A DNA stretch of 64,000 nt from Roseiarcus sp050010035 (GTDB lineage Bacteria > Pseudomonadota > Alphaproteobacteria > Rhizobiales > Beijerinckiaceae): contig JBEKLU010000001.1 of assembly GCA_050010035.1 (NCBI GenBank), forward strand, positions 77,330 to 141,329, given 5' to 3'. Numbering within the stretch: position 1 is the stretch's first letter; every line of letters begins with the position of its first letter. Position numbers and translations under genes: made by a program. Below, piece after piece: positions 1 through 8,613 of this stretch. Under the pieces are notes generated by a model. That model saw nothing but the letters and a program-made list of their open reading frames with translations, was not told the DNA's origin and made no database searches.

Positions 1-1113
1 GGCCTCGTGTCGCGCGTCTGGATGGCCGGATGGTTCGCGCTCGGGCTCTTCGCGCTCGCGCTCGAGCGTGCGCTCCTCTCGCGCTTCGCGGCCAGGCTCG
101 TTCGTTCCGGGCGGTTGCAGCAGCGCGCCGTCATCGTCGGCGGCGGACCGATCGGCGGAGAATTGCTGCGCGAGCTCTCCAAGAGCGACGAGCCCGAGGT
201 GCGCCTGCTCGGCGTCTTCGACGACCGCGGCGACGATCGCTCGCCCGAAACGGTCGAGGGTTACCCCAAGCTCGGCAACGTCGACGATCTCGTCGAGTTC
301 GCGCGCTCGACGCGCGTCGACCTGGTGATCTTCGCGCTGCCGATCACCGCCGAAGAGCGCATTCTGCAGATGCTGCGCAAGCTCTGGGTGCTGCCGATCG
401 ACATCCGCCTCGCGGCGCACGCCAACCGCCTGCGCTTCCGTCCGCATTCCTATTCCTACATCGGCCAGGTGCCGGTGCTCGACATCTTCGACAAGCCGAT
501 CGCCGACTGGGACGTCGTCATCAAGCTGGCGTTCGACAAGATCGTGGGAACGCTGGCCTTGATCGCGCTGTCGCCGCTGCTGGCGCTGACCGCACTCGCC
601 ATCAAGCTCGATTCGCCCGGGCCGATCCTATTCAAGCAGAAGCGCTACGGCTTCAACAACGAGCTGGTCGAGGTGTACAAGTTCCGCTCGATGTACGTCG
701 ACAAGCTTGATCCGACCGCCGCCAAGCTGGTGACGCGCGACGATCCGCGCGTCACGCGCGTCGGACGCTTCATCCGCAAGACGTCGATCGACGAGTTGCC
801 GCAGCTCATCAACGTCGTCTTCAAAGGCGATCTGTCGCTGGTCGGCCCGCGCCCGCACGCCGTCCACGCCAAGGCGGCCGACCGCCAGTACGACGAAGTC
901 GTCGACGGCTACTTCGCCCGCCATCGCGTCAAGCCGGGCATCACCGGCTGGGCGCAGGTCAACGGCTGGCGCGGCGAGACCGACACGCAGGAAAAGATCC
1001 AGCAGCGCGTCGAGCACGACCTCTATTACATCGAGAACTGGTCGATCTTGCTCGACCTCTACATTCTCGCTATCACGCCGGCCTCGCTGTTCAAGTCCCG
1101 CAACGCGTTCTGA
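1..1113 (+). CDS. Undecaprenyl-phosphate sugar phosphotransferase (WcaJ/ExoY type), 5' end outside window
   Basis: The protein transfers a sugar phosphate from a nucleotide sugar to undecaprenyl phosphate, the membrane step that starts exopolysaccharide or O-antigen repeat units. The visible part (about 370 residues) holds a Rossmann-like CoA-binding region starting near VIVGGGPIGGELL, a membrane hairpin (IVGTLALIALSPLLALTALA), and the bacterial sugar transferase core with KFRSMYVD, TSIDELPQLINV and SLVGPRPHAV. It closes with the family's PGITGWAQVNG block. Full-length relatives are around 450-520 residues, so an N-terminal membrane segment lies upstream. The frame is open to base 1, so the GTG at base 7 is not a credible start. 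The O-antigen ligase-like gene follows on the same strand. The family is clear. The exact sugar is not readable. Confidence 0.93.
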   Translation, partial: GLVSRVWMAGWFALGLFALALERALLSRFAARLVRSGRLQQRAVIVGGGPIGGELLRELSKSDEPEVRLLGVFDDRGDDRSPETVEGYPKLGNVDDLVEFARSTRVDLVIFALPITAEERILQMLRKLWVLPIDIRLAAHANRLRFRPHSYSYIGQVPVLDIFDKPIADWDVVIKLAFDKIVGTLALIALSPLLALTALAIKLDSPGPILFKQKRYGFNNELVEVYKFRSMYVDKLDPTAAKLVTRDDPRVTRVGRFIRKTSIDELPQLINVVFKGDLSLVGPRPHAVHAKAADRQYDEVVDGYFARHRVKPGITGWAQVNGWRGETDTQEKIQQRVEHDLYYIENWSILLDLYILAITPASLFKSRNAF

Positions 1114-1279
1114 CGCCCGAGCGGTGCCTCGCGGGCAATGGACGTTTCGCCGCCGGTCGGGACCCGGCGCCTATGAGCCCGCGGTCACGTCTTGTTAACC
1201 CTAACGGACGTAGTTCTGGCGTCGGAGCGTTCGAGGGAGGGCCGAAGTTGCGAGCGGCTCAGCGAGGAGCTCAGCGAAA
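1114..1279 (+). promoter_or_regulatory. Intergenic region with GTTAACCCTAACGGA element
   Basis: This 166-bp gap lies between the sugar transferase and the O-antigen ligase-like gene. A GTTAACCCTAACGGA stretch sits at 1194-1208. A near copy occurs at 15977-15991, before the M23 peptidase. GAGGAG at 1264-1269 is the likely ribosome binding site for the next gene. The TTAACC core resembles a CtrA half-site, but no full TTAA-N7-TTAA is present, so this reading is tentative. Confidence 0.3.
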
Positions 1280-2524
1280 ATGATTCGGACGGAGCCGCTG
1301 CGGCAATGGGTGCTGTGGGCCTTCCTGGCCGTGAGCGCCTTCGCGGCGATCGAGCCCTCGCCCTATGAGTTCATGTTCGGCGTCGCGGTCCTCGTCTTCG
1401 TCGGCGGCGGCTTGCGCTTCGACAAAGCGATGGCGCCGCTCATCGTGACCTTGGCGGTGTGGAACGCGGGAGGCCTGCTGTCTCTGACGCCGTTCGTCGA
1501 CGAGCGCGAAAGCGTCACCTTCATCGCGATCACGATTTACATTTCGCTGACGACCATCTTTTTCGCCGCCGTCGTCGCCGACGCGCCGAGCGAGAGAATG
1601 GCGGTCATTCGTTCGGGGTACATGTTCGCCGCGATCCTCGCCGCCACGCTGGGAATTTTCGGCTATTTCGACATCGCCGGTCTCGGCCCCTATTTCACGC
1701 TCTACGACAATTCGCGCGCGATGGGCCCGTTCAAGGACCCCAATGTTTTCGGGCCGTTCCTCGTGCCGCCGATCGTCTGGCTGTGCCAGGACGTTCTCTT
1801 GCGCCGCGGCCATTTCGTCGCCGCAACGGCGAAGCTGGTCGTGCTGCTCATCGGCCTGTTCCTCAGCTTCTCGCGCGGCGCGATGGTGGACGGCGTCGCC
1901 TCGCTGGCCATGTTGCTGGGACTGACCTTCTTGACGGCCCCCTCCGCCAGGCTGCGGGGGCGAACCGTCATGATCGCGGTCCTCGGCGCGCTTCTGGTGG
2001 CGTGCCTGCTGGCGATCGTCCTCGCCATTCCCAACGTCAGGGACATGGCCCTGTCGCGCGCGTCGCTGGCCCAGGACTACGACGTCGGCGAGGAAGGGCG
2101 CTTCGGCAATCAGATTCGTTCGATACCGATGCTTCTCGACCGGCCTTTCGGATTTGGCCCGCTGCGCTTCAGCCACATCTTTCCGCAAGACCCGCATGAG
2201 GTCTTCCTCAGCGCGTTCGCCTCCTTCGGCTGGCTCGGCGGCCTGGCGTTCCTCACGTTCGTCGGCGTCACGCTCTATTTGGGCTGGGCGCTGTCGTTTC
2301 GACGCTCGCCGCTGCAGCCGCAGATCATCGCGTTGTGGTCGTCGCTGTTCCCGCAAGTCCTGCAAGGCGTGCAGATCGACACCAGCCATTGGCGGCATCT
2401 GTTCCTGATGGTCGGCTGCCTCTACGGTTTCGCGGCCGCGGAGAGAGTCCAGCGAATACGTTGGACGAGCGCCCCGAACCTGCCGCGAAGGCGGAGCCGA
2501 GCCGGCGCCGAAATCGGCGTCTAG
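1280..2524 (+). CDS. O-antigen ligase/polymerase-like membrane protein
   Basis: This 414-residue polytopic membrane protein has about ten hydrophobic segments. It contains the periplasmic-loop pattern of the Wzy_C (O-antigen ligase) superfamily: a DNSRAMGPFKDPNVFGPFL stretch and the LSFSRGAMVDG block. Such proteins join lipid-linked polysaccharide units or transfer them to lipid A or another acceptor at the periplasmic face. It follows the priming glycosyltransferase, which fits an exopolysaccharide role. The ATG is preceded by GAGGAG at a workable distance. The gene converges with the next one, and the two share a palindromic CTAG, so the stop codons overlap by four bases. Ligase and polymerase members cannot be told apart by motif. 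Confidence 0.82.
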   Translation: MIRTEPLRQWVLWAFLAVSAFAAIEPSPYEFMFGVAVLVFVGGGLRFDKAMAPLIVTLAVWNAGGLLSLTPFVDERESVTFIAITIYISLTTIFFAAVVADAPSERMAVIRSGYMFAAILAATLGIFGYFDIAGLGPYFTLYDNSRAMGPFKDPNVFGPFLVPPIVWLCQDVLLRRGHFVAATAKLVVLLIGLFLSFSRGAMVDGVASLAMLLGLTFLTAPSARLRGRTVMIAVLGALLVACLLAIVLAIPNVRDMALSRASLAQDYDVGEEGRFGNQIRSIPMLLDRPFGFGPLRFSHIFPQDPHEVFLSAFASFGWLGGLAFLTFVGVTLYLGWALSFRRSPLQPQIIALWSSLFPQVLQGVQIDTSHWRHLFLMVGCLYGFAAAERVQRIRWTSAPNLPRRRSRAGAEIGV

Positions 2525-3393
2525 TCGACGCGGACGGGTTCGAAAACGATCGCGGCGCCCATGGCGGCCGCGCAATCCACCACGAGAGCTTCGCCGCGCG
2601 CCTCATGGCGGACCCGGCTGGCCACGAGGACGCGTCGAGCCGCCTCGATGTCGGCGACCGCAATGCGCGCGAGCGCAATGGGCGGACCATCGGCGCCGAT
2701 CGCCGATCCGCCATAGCGTTCGGCGAGCGCCGCGCGCGGCGCGCATTCGATGCGCGCGCCGTCGGCTTCGATGACGAACCCCGCTCCTTCGCGCCGCGCG
2801 GCGCCGGCGCCCAGGAGCCGCGTCAGAAAATCCGTCGCCTCGCCGGGGCTTTCATGCGCGATCGCGAGCCCCGCGATCCCCTTGGCGCCGTTGGGATGGA
2901 CCTGCGCCGCGCGGCTCCAGAAATTCTCGGAGAAACGCTGCTGGCAAACGAAGAAGCCGGCTTCGGGAAGCGCCGGCGAGGCGGCGAAGGCGAGCGAGAA
3001 CGCGACGTCGACCTCACGCCCGTCGGGCCGGCGCGCCTTGCGGGCGAAATCGAAGCGCGCGAAGTCGCCGATCCCGTCGGCCTTGAACTGCCGGCGGTCC
3101 GCCTCGGCGTCGCGCGAGCGCATCACCAGCATCGCCAGCCCCTCCCGCCGCTGCAGGAAAGCGCTGACGAAGCCGGCGAACGAAAAGACGCCGGGCTCGG
3201 GCGCTGGCGCCGCGAACCCCTGCCCGAGCCCAATCAGCTCGAGAAAGGCGCCGTCGAACTGGACGATGTGGTTCTCGGTGCCCCAGGGATGACGGTTGCG
3301 CGCCCCGACCTGGAAGCCGAGGCGGCGGTAGAGCTCGGCCTGCGCGGCCAGATCGCGCGCCGGGATGACGAGGTGGTCGACGGCGCGCGGCAT
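2521..3393 (-). CDS. VOC/glyoxalase-like domain protein
   Basis: This 290-residue protein opens with the hallmark vicinal-oxygen-chelate strand AVDHLVIPARDL and GFQVGARNRHPWGTENHIV. A second half (GLAIAHESPGEATDFLTRLL) looks like the paired beta-alpha-beta-beta-beta module. It resembles the Glyoxalase_3-like families, which usually bind a divalent metal and act on small organic substrates; no substrate can be named. I chose the internal ATG at 3393 because the homologous fold begins there and an AGGG-type site lies just upstream. An earlier ATG at 3432 would add 13 basic residues with no domain role. It is probably a single-gene unit, divergent from the Uma2-type gene. Confidence 0.8.
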   Translation of the reverse strand: MPRAVDHLVIPARDLAAQAELYRRLGFQVGARNRHPWGTENHIVQFDGAFLELIGLGQGFAAPAPEPGVFSFAGFVSAFLQRREGLAMLVMRSRDAEADRRQFKADGIGDFARFDFARKARRPDGREVDVAFSLAFAASPALPEAGFFVCQQRFSENFWSRAAQVHPNGAKGIAGLAIAHESPGEATDFLTRLLGAGAARREGAGFVIEADGARIECAPRAALAERYGGSAIGADGPPIALARIAVADIEAARRVLVASRVRHEARGEALVVDCAAAMGAAIVFEPVRVD

Positions 3394-3523
3394 GGTTCCC
3401 TGCCCTCGAGAATGCGATCGCCGGGCCCGCAAACCTTGGAGCGGACGCGCGGCGGCGCTTGTGATACTCTATCGGCGGATTGAAGTCGCGGCCGACGAGC
3501 CCCGATTGTTGGAAGGCGCCGAT

Positions 3524-4114
3524 ATGAACGTCCCTTTCGCTTCCCGCGTCACCAGCGCCGCCGAAGGCCTGCCGCGCCGCCGTTTCACCGTCGCCGAGGT
3601 CGAGGCGATGGTCGCGGCCGGCGTGATGGAGGAGGATGAACGCATCGAATTGATCGGGGGGGAGCTGGTTCCAATGTCGCCGAAGGGAAATCAGCACGAG
3701 GTCGTCAAGACGGCGCTGCTCCGCCGCTGGTATCGCGTGGCCCCTGAGGATTGCGACTTAACGCCGGAAACGACGTTCCGACTTTCCGCCGACACCTATC
3801 TCGAACCCGATGTCGTCGTCTATCCGCGCGCTTCGGGATTGAGTGGCCTTTCGGGGTCCGGCGTTCTGCTCGTGGTCGAGATCGCCGATTCCTCGTTGCG
3901 CTACGACATGGGGCGCAAAGCCGCGCTCTATGCGAGCTTCGGCGTGCGTGAATTATGGGTGATCGACGCCGTCAAGCTGACGACCTGCGTCTTCCGCGTC
4001 CCCTCGGAGAGCGGCTATGGCGAGACGCTGGATTTTAGCGCCTCGGATCGGCTCGTCCCGCAGTTTGCGCCCGAAGCCTTCGCCCTGCGCCTCGACGAAC
4101 TCGAGATTGGCTGA
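3524..4114 (+). CDS. Uma2 family endonuclease-like protein (DUF820)
   Basis: This 196-residue protein belongs to the Uma2/DUF820 family, which has a PD-(D/E)XK restriction-endonuclease-like fold. The core is visible: RRFTVAEVEAMVAAGVMEED, then ERIELIGGELVPMSPKG with the conserved Glu, LEPDVVVYPR with the catalytic Asp, and LVVEIADSSLRYD with the acidic/aliphatic strand, followed by DMGRKAALYASFGVRELWVID. The biological role of the family is unsettled; the genes are often mobile and repeated in cyanobacteria and sporadic elsewhere. The ATG at 3524 has GGAAGG eight bases upstream. A longer open frame from 3365 only adds the antisense of the preceding gene. It stands alone, convergent with a 70-residue antitoxin-like gene. 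Confidence 0.85.
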   Translation: MNVPFASRVTSAAEGLPRRRFTVAEVEAMVAAGVMEEDERIELIGGELVPMSPKGNQHEVVKTALLRRWYRVAPEDCDLTPETTFRLSADTYLEPDVVVYPRASGLSGLSGSGVLLVVEIADSSLRYDMGRKAALYASFGVRELWVIDAVKLTTCVFRVPSESGYGETLDFSASDRLVPQFAPEAFALRLDELEIG

Positions 4115-4122
4115 GCGGCGGC

Positions 4123-4335
4123 TCAGGCGCGCTTTCCTCGCAACGCGTCCAGCGCAACCGGCGCTCCGTCGTCGGCGATCTGCCGACGACGCCGATTCAA
4201 TTCTTCGAGGAATTCGGGCTTCGCTTCGCCTTCGTCGTCTTCGCTCGCTGCGAGCAGCAGGAGATAATCCGCCTCGGGCAGCACGGCGAGCCGCTCTCCC
4301 GAAGGCGACACGATGATCTGAACGGCCTTGTTCAT
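4123..4335 (-). CDS. Small antitoxin-like protein
   Basis: This 70-residue protein has an N-terminal strand-rich segment, IIVSPSGERLAVLPEADYLLLLAA, of the kind seen at the start of some type II antitoxins, and an acidic linker. The charged C-terminus ends in ALRGKRA. No toxin-like partner is adjacent: the neighbours are the Uma2-like gene and an MITE-like repeat. It may be an orphan or the remnant of a pair. A GGAG-like site precedes the ATG. The antitoxin reading is inference from the N-terminal pattern. The gene itself is likely real because of its start signal and composition. Confidence 0.5.
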   Translation of the reverse strand: MNKAVQIIVSPSGERLAVLPEADYLLLLAASEDDEGEAKPEFLEELNRRRRQIADDGAPVALDALRGKRA

Positions 4336-4390
4336 CTCACCACTCCGATCGATAAACTTCTCTTCGTTCGAGGGGCGAGAATCCGGGCGC

Positions 4391-4489
4391 CTTGTAGGCG
4401 CGGCCGTCGGCCGCGCTCGTTCGGCTGCGTCGACGCCCGCCGAACGAGGCGCTCACGCGCCGGACGCGGTCGACGCCCGCGTCTACAAG
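4391..4489. repeat. MITE-like repeat, copy A
   Basis: This 99-bp element is bounded by CTTGTAGGCGCGG on the left and its near inverse CGCGTCTACAAG on the right. The interior is a GC-rich hairpin (GGCCGTCGGCC) plus CGCTCGTTCGG and GCGCCGGACGCG. A clearly related copy of about 92 bp lies at 63578-63669. Both sit in gaps beside small or single genes. The size, terminal inverted repeats and lack of coding content fit a miniature inverted-repeat element. Confidence 0.7.
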
Positions 4490-4504
4490 AGACCGGCGCC
4501 CCGC

Positions 4505-5722
4505 TCACGCCGGCTTCTTCAGCTTCACCACGTTGTGCAGCGTCGCGTCCGCGCCCTCGAAGAAACGCCTGACGCCGCGCGCGGCTTGGCGGATGCGCTG
4601 CTCGTTCTCGACCAGCGCGAGGCGCACGTAGTCGTCGCCGTGCTCGCCGAAGCCGACGCCCGGCGCCACCGCGACGTCCGCCTTCTCGATCAGCAGCTTG
4701 GAGAATTCCAAGCTGCCGAGATGGCGGAATTTTTCCGGCACCCGCGTCCACGCGAACATCGAAGCGCGCGGCGGCTCGATCGGCCAGCCGGCGGCGGCGA
4801 AGCTCTCCACCATCACGTCGCGCCGGCGCTTATAGGTCGCGCGCATCTCCTTGATGCAGTCGTCGGGGCCGTTGAGCGCCGCCGCCGCCGCCACCTGGAT
4901 CGGCGTGTAGGCGCCGTAGTCGAGGTAGGACTTGACGCGCCCCAGCGCGGCGATCAGCCGCTCGTTGCCGACCGCGAAGCCCATGCGCCAGCCGGCCATC
5001 GAGAAGGTCTTCGACATCGAGGTGAACTCGACCGCGACGTCGAAGGCGCCGGGCGCCTGCAGCACCGAGGGCGGCGGATCGCCGTCGAAGAACACTTCGG
5101 CGTAGGCGAGATCGGAAAGGACGAAGATCTCGTGCTTCTTGGCGAACAGAACGAGGTCCTTGTAGAAGTCGAGCGAGGCGACCATCGCCGTCGGATTGGA
5201 GGGATAGCAGACGACCACCGCGATCGGCTTGGGGATCGAATGAACGAGCGCGCGCTCCATCGCGACGAAGAAGTCGGGCGTCGGCTCGGCGGGCACCGAG
5301 CGGATCACGCCGCCGGCGATCAGGAATCCGAAGGCGTGAATGGGATAGGAGGGATTGGGGACGAGCACGACGTCGCCGGGCGCGGTGATCGCCTGCGCCA
5401 TGTTGGCGAAGCCCTCCTTCGAGCCGAGCGTGGCGACGACCTGGGTTTCGGGATTGAGCTTGACGCCGAAACGGCGCCCGTAATAGCCCGCTTGCGCGCG
5501 CCTCAGGCCGGGGATGCCCTTGGAGGCCGAATAGCGATCGGTGCGCGGCTTGCCCACCGTCTCGACCAATTTGTCGATGACGTGCTTGGGCGCCGGCAGG
5601 TCCGGATTGCCCATGCCGAGATCGACGATGTCCGCCCCGGCGGCGCGGGCCTTGGCCTTGAGCTTGTTGACCTGCTCGAAGACGTAAGGCGGCAGGCGCC
5701 GCACGCTGTGGAATTCGGGCAT
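4505..5722 (-). CDS. alaC: AlaC/DapL-like PLP-dependent aminotransferase
   Basis: This 405-residue fold-type I aminotransferase has the AlaC-like start RLPPYVFEQVNKLK, then DIVDLGMGNPDLP. The substrate and cofactor segment is DRYSASKGIPGLRRAQAGYY, with VATLGSKEGFAN for phosphate binding, the NPSYPIHAFG block, CYPSNPTA, DLAYAEVFFDG, and the PLP lysine in SMSKTFSMAGWRMGF. Relatives are annotated either as glutamate-pyruvate aminotransferase (AlaC) or as LL-diaminopimelate aminotransferase. The opening segment favours the AlaC branch, which makes alanine from pyruvate with glutamate. An AAAGGGA site precedes the ATG. It is transcribed alone, head-to-tail after the secreted small protein gene. 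Confidence 0.85.
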   Translation of the reverse strand: MPEFHSVRRLPPYVFEQVNKLKAKARAAGADIVDLGMGNPDLPAPKHVIDKLVETVGKPRTDRYSASKGIPGLRRAQAGYYGRRFGVKLNPETQVVATLGSKEGFANMAQAITAPGDVVLVPNPSYPIHAFGFLIAGGVIRSVPAEPTPDFFVAMERALVHSIPKPIAVVVCYPSNPTAMVASLDFYKDLVLFAKKHEIFVLSDLAYAEVFFDGDPPPSVLQAPGAFDVAVEFTSMSKTFSMAGWRMGFAVGNERLIAALGRVKSYLDYGAYTPIQVAAAAALNGPDDCIKEMRATYKRRRDVMVESFAAAGWPIEPPRASMFAWTRVPEKFRHLGSLEFSKLLIEKADVAVAPGVGFGEHGDDYVRLALVENEQRIRQAARGVRRFFEGADATLHNVVKLKKPA

Positions 5723-5805
5723 CGCGAAGAGTTCCCTTTCTCGACCGCCCGCGGCGAAGCCGGGGCGTCGATCCTGTTAGCATCGCCGAGAAGCGCGCCG
5801 CAAAC

Positions 5806-6261
5806 CTAAAACGTCGGGATGGGGCCGCTCCTGGCCGGCTTGTCCCGCGATTTGGCCTTTTTCGCGGCCGCGGCCTGGGCCACGGCCTTGGCCGAGGGCG
5901 CAAAGGCGGCGCGCAAGGCGTCGTGGCGCTTGGCCACGGCTTCGAGATCGCCGTCCATCGCTTCCAATTCCTTGGCCGTCTTGATCTTCCCCGGCGGCTC
6001 GGGAGGCGTCGTGAACGCCGGGATCGACTCTGGCTCTTGCGGCGGGCGCGATTGCTGCACGAAATCGGGCGGCGGAGCGACGTCGGTGGCGAGCCCGGCG
6101 CCCTTCATCAGCGATCTCAAGGGCGAATCCGGCGACGCCTCCTGAGCGCGCGCGGGCACAGCCGCGAGCGCCGCGAGGAGCGTCGCGACGAGGATCAACG
6201 GCGCCGTCCGCGCGCCTTCGCGTCCTGGTCGGGGCATCATCGCGAGATCGCCGAAATCCAT
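5806..6261 (-). CDS. Secreted hypothetical protein
   Basis: This is a 151-residue protein of unknown function. Residues about 18-40 form a signal peptide (TAPLILVATLLAALAAVPARAQ, ending in a plausible ARA cleavage site). The mature part is rich in Pro, Glu and Ala, with PPPDFVQQSRPPQEP and an amphipathic, probably helical segment around KTAKELEAMDGDLEAVAKRHDAL. The tail is basic and low in complexity (AAAAKKAKSRDK). No catalytic motif is seen. Two later ATG codons (6240 and 6237) would also keep the signal peptide; I chose 6261 because a weak GAGGGA site precedes it. A periplasmic, perhaps cell-wall-associated role is a guess. Confidence 0.6.
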   Translation of the reverse strand: MDFGDLAMMPRPGREGARTAPLILVATLLAALAAVPARAQEASPDSPLRSLMKGAGLATDVAPPPDFVQQSRPPQEPESIPAFTTPPEPPGKIKTAKELEAMDGDLEAVAKRHDALRAAFAPSAKAVAQAAAAKKAKSRDKPARSGPIPTF

Positions 6262-6445
6262 GTTTCCGATGTCCCTCGGCCGGCGCCCGAGCCAGCGCGT
6301 CTCGCCTCCGCCGTCATGCCCGCATCGGTCGCGCGATCACGTCCGCGGACCGCCATGACGACGCATTCTTTCCGCGCCGCGAACGACTCGCTGGCGTCAC
6401 GAAGACGAACTAACCTATAGCTTCGAGTGAGGCTAGCGGCGTATT

Positions 6446-8563
6446 ATGTCGGAAACGGGACTTAATACGCGAGCGCGCCGCGCGGGGAAACGCATGCCGA
6501 GGAAAACACCGGACCGTCCAGCCAAACGGAGGCGCGAGCGTCCGCTGCTGCGCGCCGCGACGAACGACCGGCTCGCGTCGCCGGCGGTGAAGCCAGCCCC
6601 CGACAAAGCCGAAGAGCCCGCCGCCGCGCCGCGGATCGCGCGACGCCCGAAGGCCGCGCCGGCGAGCGCGCCGCCGCCTCCTGCGCCGAGCGAACCCGCC
6701 TCGCCGCCGCGCGAGGCCAAGGACGCGACCCCGCCGAAACAGGACACCGAGCCCGCGCGGCCAGACGCCGGCGCGAAAGAGCGTCGCGAGACGCCGCTGC
6801 CGAATTTCGAGGCGCTGTCGCGCAACGTCGCCCGCTTCATCGAGGAAGGCGGCAAAGTGCTCGCCGCCTATCTCAAGCCGCGCGAGACAGGCGAGGCCCA
6901 GGCCGAGCCCAGCGGAGAAATCGCCGAGATCGCGACGGCGCTCGGCCGCGTCGCGGAATATTACGCCTCGGACGCGCAGCGCGCCTTCGAGGCGCAGGCG
7001 GCGCTGTCGACCCGGTTCGTCGATCTCTGGGCGACGACGCTGCGCCGGCTGCACGGCGAGGACGCCGCGCCGGTCGCCGCGCCCGAGGCGGGCGACAAGC
7101 GCTTCGCCGATCCGGAGTGGCGCTCGAACCCCTATTTCGACTTTCTCAAACAGGCCTATGTCCTGACGACACGCTGGGCCGACGACCTCGTCAGGCGGGC
7201 CGAGGACATCGATCCGCACACGCGCGACAAGGCGCAATTCTACCTGCGCCAGGTGACGAGCGCGCTGTCGCCGTCGAATTTCCTCGCCACCAACCCCGAA
7301 GTGCTGCGCACGACGCTCGCCGAGAGCGGCGAGAATCTGGTGCGCGGGCTGCGCATGATGGCCGAGGACATCGCCGCCGGGCGCGGCAGCCTGCGCATCC
7401 GTCAGTCCGACGCGAGGAAGTTCCAGCTCGGCGTCAATCTCGCCGCGACGCCCGGCAAGGTGATCTACCGCAACGAATTGATCGAACTCATCCAGTACGC
7501 GCCGACCACGCCGAGCGTCGCCAAGCGCCCGCTGCTGATCGTGCCGCCGTGGATCAACAAGTTCTACGTGCTCGACCTCAATCCGGAAAAATCCTTCGTC
7601 CGCTGGGCGGTGGCGCAGGGCCTGACGGTGTTCGTCGTCTCCTGGGTAAATCCCGACGAGCGCCACGCGGAGAAGGGATTCGAAGCCTATATGCGCGAGG
7701 GAATTTTCGCGGCGCTCGACGCGATCGAGGCCGCGACGGGCGAGCGCGACGTCGCCGCGATCGGCTATTGCGTCGGCGGCACGCTGCTGGCGATCACGCT
7801 CGCCTTCATGGCGGAGATCGGCGACAAGCGCATTTCCAGAGCGACGTTCTTCACCACCCAGGTCGACTTCACCGACGCCGGCGATCTGAAGGTCTTCGTC
7901 GACGCCGAGCAGCTCAAGACGATCGAGCGGAAGATGGCCGAGACCGGCTATCTCGAGGGCGCGCACATGGCCAACGCCTTCAACATGCTCCGGCCCAACG
8001 ATCTCATCTGGTCCTATTTCGTCAACAACTACCTCAAGGGTAAGGAGCCGATGCCGTTCGACCTCCTGGTCTGGAACGCCGACTCGACGCGCATGCCCGC
8101 CGCCAATCACCGCTTCTACCTGCGCCACTGCTATCTTCAGAACGACCTGACGCAGGGCCGCGTGACGATCGAGGGCAGACGAATCGACCTTTCCAAGGTG
8201 ACGATCCCTGTCTACGAACTGGCGACGCGCGAAGACCATATCGCGCCGGCGAAATCCGTCTTCACCGGCGCCAAGTTCTTCGGCGGGCCGGTGCGCTACG
8301 TGCTCGCCGGCTCGGGCCATATCGCCGGGGTGGTCAATCCCGCCGACAAGCCGAAATATCAATATTGGACCGGCGGGCCGCCGAGCGGCGCCTTCGATGC
8401 CTGGCTCGACGCCGCCACCGAGAACCCCGGCTCGTGGTGGGTCGACTGGATCGAATGGATCAAGGCGCAGGCCGCCGAACAAGTCGCGCCGCGCGAGCCG
8501 GGCGCGGGCAAGCTGAAGCCGCTCTGCGACGCGCCGGGGGAGTATGTGCGGGTGAGGGTGTAG
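6446..8563 (+). CDS. phaC: Class I poly(R)-hydroxyalkanoate synthase
   Basis: This enzyme polymerises (R)-3-hydroxyacyl-CoA into storage polyester on granules. The 705-residue protein carries the lipase-like nucleophile motif GYCVGG with the catalytic cysteine, the PhaC N-terminal domain (WRSNPYFDFLKQAYVL), LLIVPPWINKFYVLDL, the tryptophan after the nucleophile domain (LLVWNADSTRMP) and the late Asp/His pair in ATREDHIAP and GSGHIAGVVNP. The first 120 residues are an unusual Pro/Ala/Arg-rich extension, which explains why it is longer than the usual 560-600. An in-frame ATG at 6494, with GGGGAAACGC before it, is an equally possible start and would shorten the extension by 16 residues. No phaA, phaB or phasin gene is adjacent. 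Confidence 0.96.
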   Translation: MSETGLNTRARRAGKRMPRKTPDRPAKRRRERPLLRAATNDRLASPAVKPAPDKAEEPAAAPRIARRPKAAPASAPPPPAPSEPASPPREAKDATPPKQDTEPARPDAGAKERRETPLPNFEALSRNVARFIEEGGKVLAAYLKPRETGEAQAEPSGEIAEIATALGRVAEYYASDAQRAFEAQAALSTRFVDLWATTLRRLHGEDAAPVAAPEAGDKRFADPEWRSNPYFDFLKQAYVLTTRWADDLVRRAEDIDPHTRDKAQFYLRQVTSALSPSNFLATNPEVLRTTLAESGENLVRGLRMMAEDIAAGRGSLRIRQSDARKFQLGVNLAATPGKVIYRNELIELIQYAPTTPSVAKRPLLIVPPWINKFYVLDLNPEKSFVRWAVAQGLTVFVVSWVNPDERHAEKGFEAYMREGIFAALDAIEAATGERDVAAIGYCVGGTLLAITLAFMAEIGDKRISRATFFTTQVDFTDAGDLKVFVDAEQLKTIERKMAETGYLEGAHMANAFNMLRPNDLIWSYFVNNYLKGKEPMPFDLLVWNADSTRMPAANHRFYLRHCYLQNDLTQGRVTIEGRRIDLSKVTIPVYELATREDHIAPAKSVFTGAKFFGGPVRYVLAGSGHIAGVVNPADKPKYQYWTGGPPSGAFDAWLDAATENPGSWWVDWIEWIKAQAAEQVAPREPGAGKLKPLCDAPGEYVRVRV

Positions 8564-8613
8564 AGAGCGGGCGACCGTTATCGAACGCCGGCACGAATTC
8601 TTGGAGGCATGGC

